From Shewanella piezotolerans WP3 (GTDB taxonomy: Bacteria > Pseudomonadota > Gammaproteobacteria > Enterobacterales > Shewanellaceae), in assembly GCF_000014885.1 (NCBI RefSeq), contig NC_011566.1, forward strand, positions 868,001 to 932,000: a stretch of 64,000 nucleotides of DNA, written 5' to 3'. The position numbers and the translations under genes are program-made. The notes beneath the pieces were generated by a model. That model was not told where the DNA came from and did not search any database. It saw nothing but the letters and a program-made list of their open reading frames with translations. This document shows, piece by piece, positions 1 through 8,901 of this stretch (position 1 is the first letter of the stretch; each line of letters opens with the position of its first letter).

Positions 1-960
1 AAACTAATCAAAACATTAACGTTGGTGTCGATACTGGTAAGTACCAACTCGACATTTATATTCGACCACTAGATATCTATTTCACCGTTTCTAACGATGA
101 AAAAGGGATTAAAGAAGCAGTGCGCCTCATTAAAAAGTACCATCCTGAGCGTATTGTCATTGAAGCGACAGGACGTCTTGAGATGCCCTTTATCATGGCT
201 TGTGCTAACGCCAATTTACCCTTCGTGATAGCCAATCCGGTTCACATTAAACGCTTTGCTGGAGCAATAGGCCAACGCGCTAAAACAGATAAGCTAGACG
301 CACAGCTGATAGCTCATTACAGTGAAGCGATTAAACCTAGGCTATCAACGCTAAAGCCTGATGTCATGCAGGCTATGAGCGATCTCGTAGGAAGGCGGAG
401 CCAGCTTTTGGTCATGCAAACGATGGAAAAGAATCGGCTTCAAATTCTCCCTCAAGAGCTTGCAATGACGATCAAGCCAATCTTAACGGTCTTCAAAAAT
501 CAGATAACGAAGATAGAAGATAAAATCGTTAAACTCATCGAATCGAACGCTGACTATCAAGCTAAAAACCTTATCCTGCAAAGCATGAAAGGAATAGGTA
601 AAATTGCCGCAGCATCCATTATCAGTAACCTACCAGAGCTTGGCTATATTAATAACAAAGAAGCCAGTTCGTTGGTTGGTGTAGCACCGATGAATAAAGA
701 AAGTGGACGCTTTAAAGGCCATAGAAAAATCCAGGGAGGGCGACATCAAGTTAGAACCGTTTTGTACATGGCAATGATGTCAGCAATACAATCCAACCCC
801 GTTTTTAAAGAGACTTATCAGCGACTCGTTGCCGCAGGAAAACCTAAGAAAGTCGCGATTATTGCATGCGTAAGAAAGATGGTTGTGATCCTAAATTCGA
901 TGCTAAGAGATGGTGTTTTGTGGGAAGCGCCAAAAGCTTAAAACTAGCTATTGACGCCAT
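1..960 (+). mobile_element. IS110-family insertion sequence, right part only
   Basis: The window opens inside an IS110-type element; its left end lies outside. Only about 20 bases separate the transposase stop (941) from the resumed DUF808 coding sequence (about 961), so the right non-coding end is very short. In known IS110-group elements the long non-coding end upstream of the transposase encodes the bridge RNA, whereas IS1111-group members carry it downstream. The short right end therefore suggests an IS110-group arrangement with any bridge RNA left of position 1; this is inference. No terminal inverted repeat is evident, as expected for the family. The exact right boundary (941-966) is uncertain. 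Confidence 0.8.
3..941 (+). CDS. IS110-family transposase (5' partial)
   Basis: DEDD-type transposase/recombinase. The frame is open to the window edge; the first visible residues include VGVDTGK, which carries the first acidic residue of the RuvC-like DEDD domain. A second acidic position is in IEATG, and AKTDKLDA matches the late DEDD motif. The C-terminal half has the helix-hairpin-helix Transposase_20 region (SMKGIGKIAAASII, then LVGVAPMNKESG with the conserved serine-glycine, then GHRKIQGGR). About 313 residues are visible, so only a few N-terminal residues are missing. The catalytic part looks intact and potentially active. It sits directly upstream of, and has interrupted, a DUF808 gene. 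Confidence 0.93.
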   Translation, partial: TNQNINVGVDTGKYQLDIYIRPLDIYFTVSNDEKGIKEAVRLIKKYHPERIVIEATGRLEMPFIMACANANLPFVIANPVHIKRFAGAIGQRAKTDKLDAQLIAHYSEAIKPRLSTLKPDVMQAMSDLVGRRSQLLVMQTMEKNRLQILPQELAMTIKPILTVFKNQITKIEDKIVKLIESNADYQAKNLILQSMKGIGKIAAASIISNLPELGYINNKEASSLVGVAPMNKESGRFKGHRKIQGGRHQVRTVLYMAMMSAIQSNPVFKETYQRLVAAGKPKKVAIIACVRKMVVILNSMLRDGVLWEAPKA

Positions 961-966
961 AGTCTC

Positions 967-1887
967 TTGTTAGATGATATAGCCACCATTTTGGATGATG
1001 TGGCGGCGATGAGTAAAATTGCAGCGCGTAAAACTGCAGGTGTGCTAGGCGATGATTTAGCGCTGAATGCCCAGCAGGTTACTGGCGTTTCAGCTGATAG
1101 AGAATTGCCTGTTGTTTGGGCTGTGGCAGTGGGTTCATTTAAAAATAAGTGTATATTAGTCCCTGCAGCTATGCTGATTAGCGCATTTATTCCTTGGGCT
1201 GTCACGCCCTTGTTGATGTTTGGCGGCTTATTCCTTTGCTATGAAGGCTTCGAGAAAATTTATCATAGTTACCAAGTAAAGCAGCAAGGCCAAGCAGCCG
1301 CAGAGGCCTTACCCGAAGAGGTGATTGGCGACCTTAAAGAGTATGAGCGGAGAAAAATAAAAGGCGCCATCAGAACCGACTTTGTACTCTCTGCTGAAAT
1401 CATAGCCATCACGCTCGGTATTGTGGCTGATAAAAGCTTAACCACCCAGTTCTTTACTCTCAGCGTGATTGCTATCGTCATGACCATTGGTGTATATGGC
1501 TTGGTGGCGGGGATTGTGAAAATTGACGATGCTGGCTTGTATTTAAGTCAGCGCCAAGGGGAAAGTTTAACTGCCCGTTTTAAGCGTCGATTTGGCTTCA
1601 TGTTACTCAACTCAGCGCCCTATTTAATGAAAACGTTATCTGTAGTCGGCACCATCGCCATGTTTATGGTTGGCGGTGGGATCTTAACTCATGGCCTGCA
1701 CTGGGTTAGCGAGCGCATAAGCCAAGCTGCTGCGCATATTGAAAGCCTATCAGTTGTTGGCCCAGTATTATCATTTGTTACACCGAGTATTTTAAACTCT
1801 ATTTTTGGCGTTATTGCAGGGGCATTGGCAGTGATAATGATGCAACTATTTCTCAAGCTAAAAGGTGATAAACCTGCTAGCCACTAA
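967..1887 (+). pseudogene. DUF808 (YedI-type) inner-membrane protein, 5' end lost to IS insertion
   Basis: The readable frame resumes at LLDDIATILDDVAAMSKIAARKTAGVLGDD, the typical start region of DUF808 proteins, which normally begin with about ten further residues (MAG-xxLL type). Those residues and the native start are replaced by IS sequence, with an in-frame TGA at 952. The rest (about 306 residues) is intact, with several hydrophobic segments and a typical C-terminus. A TTG at 967 could start a shortened product, but no good ribosome-binding site precedes it. Family function is unknown. It is probably inactive or IS-dependent for expression. Confidence 0.8.
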
Positions 1888-1907
1888 ACCCAGTAAGGGA
1901 GCGTTCG

Positions 1908-2993
1908 GTGGACAATAATGCTCAGCAAAATGAAACAATATTTCAAGTTAAAGTTGCGAGTTTCAACTTGTTCAATTATATCGAACCGCCGCTTGCTTAC
2001 TATGATTTTGAGAATATCTATAGTGGGGAACAGTGGGCTAAGAAACAGCTTTGGTTAGCAAACTTCCTTGCTGAAAACCAGCCTGACATTATTGGTTTTC
2101 AAGAAGTTTTCTCTGCAGACGCTTTAGCGAATCAGGCTCGCGAAGCCGGGCTTGAGCATTTTGCAGTTGTTGATGAACCGACTATCGTTGATGATTTTAT
2201 CTGCCGAGACCCTGTGGTTGCTATCGCTTCGAAATTTGCCTTTGAAGATGTGCAGGCAGTTGACGTTGATAGCGATTATGCCAAAGCACTGGGGCTAGAA
2301 GAGTCGTTTAAATACAGTCGTAAGCCTCTTAGGGTCACCGTTGTATTGCCAGACATTGGCCACTGCGATATCTATGTCGTACACCTAAAATCCAAAAGAG
2401 CATCATTAGATGAGTTGCCGCCCGCGCAAAGTATGACTGTAAAGCATAGCGGAAAAGCTAACTTTGGTGAGTTACTCGGACGTAATGTGCTTGGCCAATG
2501 GGCATCAGGTATTCAGAGGGGCACTGAAGCGGCGTTGTTATTTCATACTATGATGCTGCGACGAATTGAAACCCAGAATGCAATGATATTATTGGGGGAC
2601 TTTAATGATTCTTTGAGTCATCAACCGCTGTCTTTGTTATTGGCTCAAGAGTTGCGATTCGAAAGAGAGGGGAGTGGGGAACTAGCAAGCTATCCTCTGT
2701 CTGATTCTTATCAGCTGTATTACCAGCGAGAGGCTGAAGTCAATGCTGAAAATATTTCAGATGAGAATTCGATGCCTTCTCAAAGGCAAGCTACCCATTA
2801 TTACGGCGCTCAGGGAAACGTACTCGATTATATTTTATTGTCTCAAGACTTTAACCCCCATTTTCATACCAGCACCGCAGAAGTTACCGACTACCATACT
2901 GAAGACCGCCATCTGATTAACCCTCAGTATGCGCGGGACAGTCATAGCACCGATCATGCTCCTGTATTGTGTACAATCCACTCGCGGCGATAA
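1908..2993 (+). CDS. Endonuclease/exonuclease/phosphatase (EEP) family hydrolase
   Basis: A 361-residue EEP-fold protein with the expected order of motifs: ASFNLFNY (metal-site Asn), IIGFQEVF (catalytic Glu), VVHLKSKR, ILLGDFNDS (Asp/Asn pair), NVLDYILLS and the C-terminal STDHAPV (catalytic Asp-His). The substrate may be DNA, RNA or a phosphoester; the sequence does not decide. No signal peptide is visible, so it is probably cytoplasmic. The start is GTG at 1908 with AAGGGA about 8 bases upstream. It lies 20 bases after the DUF808 gene and may be co-transcribed with it, in which case the IS insertion could affect its expression. Confidence 0.85.
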   Translation: MDNNAQQNETIFQVKVASFNLFNYIEPPLAYYDFENIYSGEQWAKKQLWLANFLAENQPDIIGFQEVFSADALANQAREAGLEHFAVVDEPTIVDDFICRDPVVAIASKFAFEDVQAVDVDSDYAKALGLEESFKYSRKPLRVTVVLPDIGHCDIYVVHLKSKRASLDELPPAQSMTVKHSGKANFGELLGRNVLGQWASGIQRGTEAALLFHTMMLRRIETQNAMILLGDFNDSLSHQPLSLLLAQELRFEREGSGELASYPLSDSYQLYYQREAEVNAENISDENSMPSQRQATHYYGAQGNVLDYILLSQDFNPHFHTSTAEVTDYHTEDRHLINPQYARDSHSTDHAPVLCTIHSRR

Positions 2994-3212
2994 TCTTATA
3001 GTGCTATCGACTGCATCATCTTTTTTGGGTCTATCTCTGTTTCCCTTTTCTGAACCGCTCCTTTCATTAGTATTATTACAATTCAATCTTATTGGTATAT
3101 TGTATTCACTTTGTTAGTATATTGTATATCTTGTGTTGTTTTGGGATGAACGCAGATTCTTCCAAGATAGCCTCACTAATAAAAACAATAATTACTTGTA
3201 GGGAGTTAGAGT

Positions 3213-5155
3213 ATGCCTTTTCGATTATCAGGACTCAGTATCGCGTTGTGTTTAACGTTGACGGCTTGTGGTGGAGGCGGTGGAGATGATACTCCAGTTC
3301 CTGTACCCCAGTAGTGCCAGATCCTGTCGTGCCGGATCCTGTTATTCCTGAAACTCCAGCTGCAGGTTTAATCTCTCTTAACTCTGCAATCAAGCATATT
3401 ACACTGACTGAGCCACGCGCATATTTTGTTGATGTTACCGAGGCTGCTCCCACTTTGATCGTTGGGCTAATGGCCGGTGAAGCGGGGAAAAATATTGGTA
3501 ATCCAGCGCTTTATGTTAGAGCAACCAATGAAGCGTCCAGCGGTGAGAGTGGTGAGTTTGACTGCGTATCAAATTACACTAGCGGTGAGTATGAATATTG
3601 CGTCATCGATAATGTAGAGCCTGGTCGTTACCATATTCTAGTCGACGCAAGCGCCAGTGATGCCGCTGTCGATGCCACGCTTTATACCAGTACCACTTTA
3701 TTTAACAGTAGCAAGCGCTGCGATGAAGTGGATGTTCAGGTACGTGCCCAGGATTTAACTGCAGCACAAACTGATGAGGTGTGTCGTTCATTAAGGGACA
3801 CTAAAGCACGTTTTGATACCACCTTGAGCGCTGCAATCTCGCCTGCATTCGGTGATATTGTCGAAGGTGATAAAAATGACATCACTAACGTTAATATTTT
3901 CTCAAGTCGGCGCAATCATAAATTATGGGTTGAGCATCTTTTTAATAATGACAATGGCAGTGGTATTTACTTTGAATCGGAAGCCACTGATTGGTTACAT
4001 CGCTCGGATGTGTTTACCTTTAATGCACTTGAGTGGAATGGTGGTAGGTACAAAATTCGCTCTCTGGATCATGAGTATACCCATGCGTTAGATGCCCGTT
4101 ATAACAAAGAGGGTGAATATGACGAATCTAAAGGTTTTAGTTGGTGGAGCGAAGGTTTAGCTGAGTACATTGGTATTCATTACAATAACCCTTACCAAAA
4201 CATGACCACCGCAAGCGAGACGACTAAATACAGCTTACAACAAGTCTTTAACGGTGCTGCTAATGCCTACTCCTGGGGGCAATTGGTGGTAACGTTCTTA
4301 CTTGAACAAAAACCAGCCATTGTCACCCAGATACTAACCCAGATGCGTGCGGGTGAATGGAATGAGTTAAAGTCATTATTGGCGCAGGTGGCGACAGACA
4401 GTCAGGCTGATTTTGAAGCTTGGTATCAAGGTCAACTACGCTCTGATTATGTGGCAAGTGTAACTTCTATTACAGTTGGTGAATTTACAGAGCTAACTGG
4501 TCGTAGTGGCCGCTTGTATGTTGTTGATGTTGCTGCTGGTACAGATTCAATAACCTTTAGCACCTCTAGTGGTTCTGCTGACATTGATTTATATGTGAAT
4601 CAAGGCGCAGCTTTTCACCCTAGTGACGCTAATGCTGCAACGGCTCAATCGGTCACTAAAGATAGTAACGAGGAGAGCGTAACCATTACTAACCCAGTAG
4701 TGGGCAAATACTACATTGCCGCTGGCGACAGTTTCGCAGGCTCAGACATTATCGATGCCTATTTGTCAGTGTGTGTGGGTAGTAATTGCAGTGTCGCTTT
4801 ACCAGATCCAATGGCAGTGACTTATGAAATTGAACCATACATGCCATATTGGCCAGCAAAAGGCACTATTGGTAGCTGTAATTTAGCACAAAGCTACAGC
4901 AGTGGCGCTGGTAACGCGACAGGACTGACAATTACTAATACAACAGACAATAACGTGGATGTTTACTGGGTAAGTCGAGACTCTGGTAAAAAAAGCGGCA
5001 GTGCGTATGCTTCGCTTGCCAAAGATGCGGTTTACACTGAAACATTTTGGAAGCTCGGTGATCGTATCATGCTAACGGATCCTGCTGGAGAATGTTTAGG
5101 CGTTGCGATTCTAAACGATACAAATAATGAATTTTCGCTAGTAGTAGAAAACTAA
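3213..5155 (+). pseudogene. Collagenase-like (M9-type) zinc metalloprotease lipoprotein, frameshifted after the leader
   Basis: ATG 3213 (AGGGAG upstream) opens a lipoprotein signal peptide ending LTLTAC-GGGGGDD, followed by a Pro/Val linker that hits TAG at 3312. The mature protein continues in another frame from about 3314 as VPDPVVPDPVIPETP. One extra C in the CCCC run at 3306-3309 would join the two frames as PVPPVVPDP. The body has a pre-peptidase-C-like N-terminal domain, a catalytic region with HEYTHALD (zinc HExxH) and WWSEGLAEYIG (downstream Glu ligand), a second PPC-like domain, and a C-terminal domain with paired cysteines. The family degrades extracellular protein. It is either a real inactivation, a phase-variable run or a sequence error. 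Confidence 0.8.
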
Positions 5156-5178
5156 TCTAAAACTCAACCTTATCGATA

Positions 5179-5208
5179 AAGCTCACCTTAATCGGTGAGC
5201 TTTTTTTT
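5179..5208 (+). terminator. Rho-independent terminator after the metalloprotease
   Basis: Perfect 9-bp stem AAGCTCACC / GGTGAGCTT with a 6-base loop and a run of eight Ts, 24 bases after the metalloprotease stop. Confidence 0.9.
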
Positions 5209-5528
5209 GCCTCAAATTTACAGTCAGACCAATCAGTATAAACATCTTCTCGCAAAAACTCGCCAATCTGGAGCGTTTTGGGCTGCCTATTTCTGTGCTG
5301 GACAACTTCACAAGGGAGTACCCGTTCTTTCAGTTGTTCGCCTTGAATCAGTTTGCCCAAAACAGCTCTGAGTAGATCAAATTCTTATATTGATTGCTAT
5401 GAATAGACTTGAAATCTTACTGTTAACAAAAGCTTTACCAAAATGTCACAGATGTGTAATAGTGGCTATTTACCATCCTGACTCATTAGACCTCGTACCA
5501 CTAAAATAAAATTAAGGGAATAATAATA
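5209..5528. other. Intergenic region upstream of the PhoD-type phosphatase
   Basis: No convincing gene. A minus-strand frame of 67 residues (5360-5157) reads through the terminator, so at least its C-terminal part is not a normal gene. Its N-terminal part does not obviously look random and could be a gene remnant, but I do not recognise it. The last 110 bases are AT-rich and hold the possible Pho-box-like repeats listed separately. Confidence 0.4.
5420..5459 (+). promoter_or_regulatory. Possible Pho-box-like direct repeats
   Basis: CTGTTAA at 5420 and ATGTCAC at 5443, with weaker T/A-rich units between and after at roughly 11-bp spacing, resemble degenerate copies of the PhoB repeat (CTGTCAT, 11-bp period). 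The site lies 70-110 bases before a phosphatase gene. The match is imperfect: the middle unit is poor and the spacing is off by one. Confidence 0.3.
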
Positions 5529-7298
5529 ATGAAACGACCTTTCTCACGAAGAGATTTTCTTGCTATGTCAGCCAAAGGCGTAGGCGCTGCAGTTGTATCA
5601 TACGGCCTGATGGGCTGCAGCAGCGATGATGACGACGAAAACGTTATAGCTGCTGAGTTTCTACACGGTGTAGCCAGTGGTGACCCGAGCCATGATGCGA
5701 TTATTTTGTGGAGTCGTGTGTCGCCATTGTCCGCTGGTGATATCAAAGTATCCTGGGAAGTCGCCACCGATAGTAGTTTTAGTCAGGTAGTGACTAATGG
5801 TGAGATGGTCACTAATAGCGACCGAGATTACACTGTAAAAATTGATGCGACTGGGCTTGAGGCTGGAACCCAATATTTCTACCGTTTTAAGGCTGGTAGC
5901 AATATGTCTCCTCCAGGTATGGCTAAAACATTACCTCAAGGTGCACTCGCGCAAGCAAAATTTGCCGTTCTATCATGTGCTAATTTCCCTGCAGGCTACT
6001 TTAATGTCTATGAGATGGCATCAAGAATGGATGATTTGGATGCGGTTATCCATCTAGGTGACTATATCTACGAATATGCTCGTGGAGAATATGCCAGCGA
6101 ACGAGCCGCAGAGCTTGGACGTGAAGTATTACCTGAAGGCGAACTATTTAGCTTAGCAGATTACCGTACTCGCTATGGGCAATACCGCAGTGATTTGAGT
6201 TTACAGAAATTGCATGCCCAAACCGCCTTTATAACGGTTTGGGATGATCACGAAGTGGCTAATGATAGCTGGCGTGAAGGGGCTGAGAATCACAATGACA
6301 ATGAAGGTGATTTTGATGCGCGCAAAGAGGGGGCATTACAGGCTTATTTCGAGTGGTTACCGATTCGTCCTTGGCGAGAAGGGAATCACGAAGAGATCTA
6401 TCGCAGCTTTCAATTTGGTGATCTTGTCGATCTGCACATGCTAGATACAAGACTGCTAGGTCGAGATAAACCCCTTGAATACCCAGACTATATGGATCCT
6501 GCTACGGGTGGGCTAGATAGCGCACGCTTTATGGCCGATGTTACCGACACCAATAGAACGATGCTTGGGCAAGAGCAGCAAACGTGGCTACAGTCGACGC
6601 TATTGACCTCAACCGCCAAATGGCAAGTGCTCGGGCAACAAGTGCTTATGGGACAGATGATGCTTCCTGCAGCAATAGCAACGCAGCAATTGTCTATTCC
6701 TGAATTTGGTCAATTAGCCGCACTAGCAGGCTTTGCAGCAAGAGCACAGGCAGGCGATCCGACATTGACCGCTGATGAGCTCAAGTATCTGCAGTCTTAT
6801 GGCGATAAGCTAACCCCTGAAGCGATGGCGCTGTTGCAACTACCTTCTATTCCTTACAACTTAGATGCTTGGGATGGATATGCCTATGAGCGTGAAGTTA
6901 TTTTGGCAACCGCAAAGTCATTGGCGAAAAACCTTGTCGTGATAGCGGGTGATACCCATAACGCTTGGGCCAATGAGCTCAAAGATGCTGCTGGCGATGT
7001 GGTCGGGGTTGAGTTTGCAACAAGCTCAGTATCATCACCTGGGCTCGAGTATTACTTAGGAATTGAAGCTAAAGATATACCCGCGACAGAAGAGGCAATT
7101 CTTGGGCTTGTCGATAGCCTTAAATACGCAAACTTAATGAATCGCGGAATGTTGACGTTAACCTTCACACACGACGAAGTTCGCAGTGATTGGCGTTATG
7201 TCGATACCATTATGACCCGCGGGTTTGTGGAAGATATAGCGCGTAATCATTCACTGGTCACTAAAGCGGGCACGCCTAGCTTGGAAGAGCTGACTTAG
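5529..7298 (+). CDS. PhoD-like metallophosphatase, Tat-exported
   Basis: A 589-residue alkaline-phosphatase D family protein. The N-terminus FSRRDFLAMSAKG is a twin-arginine signal, followed by GLMGCSS, which could be a lipobox, so it is exported folded and possibly lipid-anchored. An N-terminal fibronectin-like domain (HGVASGDPSHDAIILWSRV) precedes the catalytic domain with VIHLGDYIYEY, TVWDDHEVANDSW, LDTRLLGRD and AGDTHNAW, the metal-binding Asp/Asn/His set of PhoD enzymes. The family hydrolyses phosphodiesters and monoesters and usually uses Ca/Fe. The start ATG follows AAGGGA. A phosphate-starvation role is suggested by family and by possible upstream Pho repeats. Confidence 0.9.
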   Translation: MKRPFSRRDFLAMSAKGVGAAVVSYGLMGCSSDDDDENVIAAEFLHGVASGDPSHDAIILWSRVSPLSAGDIKVSWEVATDSSFSQVVTNGEMVTNSDRDYTVKIDATGLEAGTQYFYRFKAGSNMSPPGMAKTLPQGALAQAKFAVLSCANFPAGYFNVYEMASRMDDLDAVIHLGDYIYEYARGEYASERAAELGREVLPEGELFSLADYRTRYGQYRSDLSLQKLHAQTAFITVWDDHEVANDSWREGAENHNDNEGDFDARKEGALQAYFEWLPIRPWREGNHEEIYRSFQFGDLVDLHMLDTRLLGRDKPLEYPDYMDPATGGLDSARFMADVTDTNRTMLGQEQQTWLQSTLLTSTAKWQVLGQQVLMGQMMLPAAIATQQLSIPEFGQLAALAGFAARAQAGDPTLTADELKYLQSYGDKLTPEAMALLQLPSIPYNLDAWDGYAYEREVILATAKSLAKNLVVIAGDTHNAWANELKDAAGDVVGVEFATSSVSSPGLEYYLGIEAKDIPATEEAILGLVDSLKYANLMNRGMLTLTFTHDEVRSDWRYVDTIMTRGFVEDIARNHSLVTKAGTPSLEELT

Positions 7299-7321
7299 GC
7301 AAAGTGTCTTAAAAAATAAAA

Positions 7322-7865
7322 TATCCCCGTTCTACCTGGAGATGCAGAATTCAGTGGGAATTTTATGGGCTTTATACCAATTGTATTAAAAGTTTGACCA
7401 TTCAGCGGGAATTCAAAACGCTGTAGGAAAGTAGTGGGATTTGAGCTAATAGTTATTCTATATCCAAATCCCATAGCGAATCATACAGCGTTTGCCAATT
7501 TGTTTAACCTCAGCCGCACTACGTGAGTTCCTCAGTCTTTCCACTTCTGCTTTGCATTGGCTTAAAAGGGAACAACCATTTCTTTACCAATGCGCTTTGA
7601 ATTGAAAAGACTGAGGGGCTCTGAACTGGTCAAATACTTAATGCAATTGGTATTGATCACGGCATTGATTGCTACTAATGGTCACTCCCTTGGTAAATCA
7701 ATAACACTGAGTAAAGCCCATTAAAGCCCATCGCAGAAGGCTTTGTGCCAGCCCACTTCATTGTTACAGTCACTTAAAAAGGAGTAAGCATTTCTACGTT
7801 AATGCGGTTAGAATTGCACTGGCACACAGCCTCTGAAACGAGCAGCTTCAAGTAGAACGGCTATA
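7322..7865. mobile_element. MITE-like element, family 1, split by a second element
   Basis: The left end 7322-7345 (TATCCCCGTTCTACCTGGAG) and right end 7844-7865 (GCTTCAAGTAGAACGGCTAT) are imperfect inverted repeats. The body matches the intact copy at 21284-21543 over its length once an inserted 280-bp element is removed (leaving about 264 bp). It has two internal stems: TTTTATGGGCTTTA (7361-7374) with 7712-7725, and TTGTGCCAG (7743) with CTGGCACA (7819). No coding capacity. It lies between the phosphatase stop and a terminator at 7880. Confidence 0.85.
7374..7653. mobile_element. MITE-like element, family 2, nested in family 1
   Basis: Bounded by 27-bp near-perfect inverted repeats: ATACCAATTGTATTAA... 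at 7374-7400 and its complement at 7627-7653 (4 mismatches or so). Inside are a stem AAACGCTGTA/TACAGCGTTT (7416-7425, 7484-7493) and a second stem CTCAGTCTTT/AAAGACTGAG (7531-7540, 7606-7615) enclosing AAGGGAACAACCATT. No coding capacity. It interrupts the first stem of the family 1 element. Confidence 0.82.
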
Positions 7866-7879
7866 GATATTTAATAAAT

Positions 7880-7904
7880 GGCTGCCTTCAGGTGGCCGTT
7901 TTTA
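7880..7904 (+). terminator. Terminator beyond the MITE, probably of the phosphatase gene
   Basis: GGCTGCC-TTCA-GGTGGCC stem (with two G-T pairs) followed by GTTTTTA. It is separated from the phosphatase stop by the nested elements, which suggests the MITE inserted between gene and terminator. Confidence 0.65.
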
Positions 7905-8261
7905 TGGTAAGTGTCCACTGCACCGGCCCGGGTGAAGTGCTTTCGTTATACTGCAATGAATCCTATCAGCATAAGAGTATATTGCTCACCGCTATCACTA
8001 ATATAGATCTATTTAATGGTGGCAATCTTTAGAGTACATATTCAATTTGATTGGCATAAGCCACAACTTTGCGCCATTTTTGCAGCATTAGTGCAGTTTT
8101 TAGTATAAAATTCGCCTCCAAAATCGGGTGGGTGCCTACACTTTAAACAGTTGCGCTAGGACTTCGCTAGCGAGAGCCTATTTCAGAGTTTGGAATAGTG
8201 GCTAGCAACTGCATTTTTGAGACCCAAAATAAGATAACTATACCAAGATGGGGACGGTCAG
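7905..8261. other. Intergenic leader of the phosphoribosyltransferase gene
   Basis: No gene found. A short inverted repeat around 8155-8205 (GCGCTAGGACTTCGCTAGCG and GTGGCTAGCAACTGC region) may form an mRNA leader hairpin. Otherwise nothing recognisable. Confidence 0.4.
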
Positions 8262-8822
8262 ATGTCAGATAAACGCTTTATAACGGCGCAAGAATTACTA
8301 GAAGATTCTTTTCGCTTAGCAGCACAGGTTTATGAAAGTGGATTTCGTCCACAATTTATTGTGGGTATATGGCGTGGTGGCGCGCCGATAGGGATTGCTG
8401 TGCAAGAGTTTTTTGACTTTAAAAAAGTAGAAACTGACCACATTGCCGTTCGTACTTCTTCTTACTATGGTATTAACCAGCAGAGCAAGCAGATCAAAGT
8501 ACATGGCTTACACTATATCGTTGAGAATGCTAACGCAGACGATGGTTTATTGATTGTTGATGACGTGTTTGATTCAGGTCGCAGTGTTCACGCGCTTAAA
8601 GATAAGTTAAGTGACTTGATGCGTTTGAACATGCCAAAAGATGTGCGTATTGCTTGCCCATACTACAAGCCTAAAAATACTTCTGTACCACTAACACCTG
8701 ATTACTTTATTCACGAGTCTGAAGAGTGGTTGGTGTTTCCTCATGAAGTTGCCGGGCTTTCAGCTGAGGAGCTAGCTGAAGGGAAAGGTGATTTGAAAAA
8801 TATTAAAGACTTATTCGTTTAA
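8262..8822 (+). CDS. Phosphoribosyltransferase family protein (hypoxanthine-type)
   Basis: A 186-residue type I PRTase. IVGIWRGGAPIG (about residues 34-45) is the flexible/diphosphate loop region, and GLLIVDDVFDSGRSVHAL (about 94-111) is the PRPP-binding signature with the conserved acidic pair. The C-terminus (EEWLVFPHEVAG) resembles purine PRTases. The reaction would be base plus PRPP to nucleotide plus diphosphate, probably with a purine in salvage; the exact base is not decided by sequence. It is cytoplasmic and monocistronic, with its own terminator. Confidence 0.85.
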   Translation: MSDKRFITAQELLEDSFRLAAQVYESGFRPQFIVGIWRGGAPIGIAVQEFFDFKKVETDHIAVRTSSYYGINQQSKQIKVHGLHYIVENANADDGLLIVDDVFDSGRSVHALKDKLSDLMRLNMPKDVRIACPYYKPKNTSVPLTPDYFIHESEEWLVFPHEVAGLSAEELAEGKGDLKNIKDLFV

Positions 8823-8839
8823 TTGATTAACTGAATAAG

Positions 8840-8866
8840 AAAGCCACCGTTAAGGTGGCTTTTTGG
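8840..8866 (+). terminator. Rho-independent terminator of the PRTase gene
   Basis: AAAGCCACC-GTTAA-GGTGGCTTT stem followed by TTT; it may work in both directions because an aminopeptidase gene ends just beyond it. Confidence 0.88.
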
Positions 8867-8901
8867 TATCTAGAGAAACTTTATAGTGAGGCTATAGTTT
8901 A

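Noticed and set aside
5157..5360. Minus-strand 67-codon open frame as a gene
   Set aside because: Its last third is the terminator of the facing gene; no ribosome-binding site. Kept only as possible remnant.
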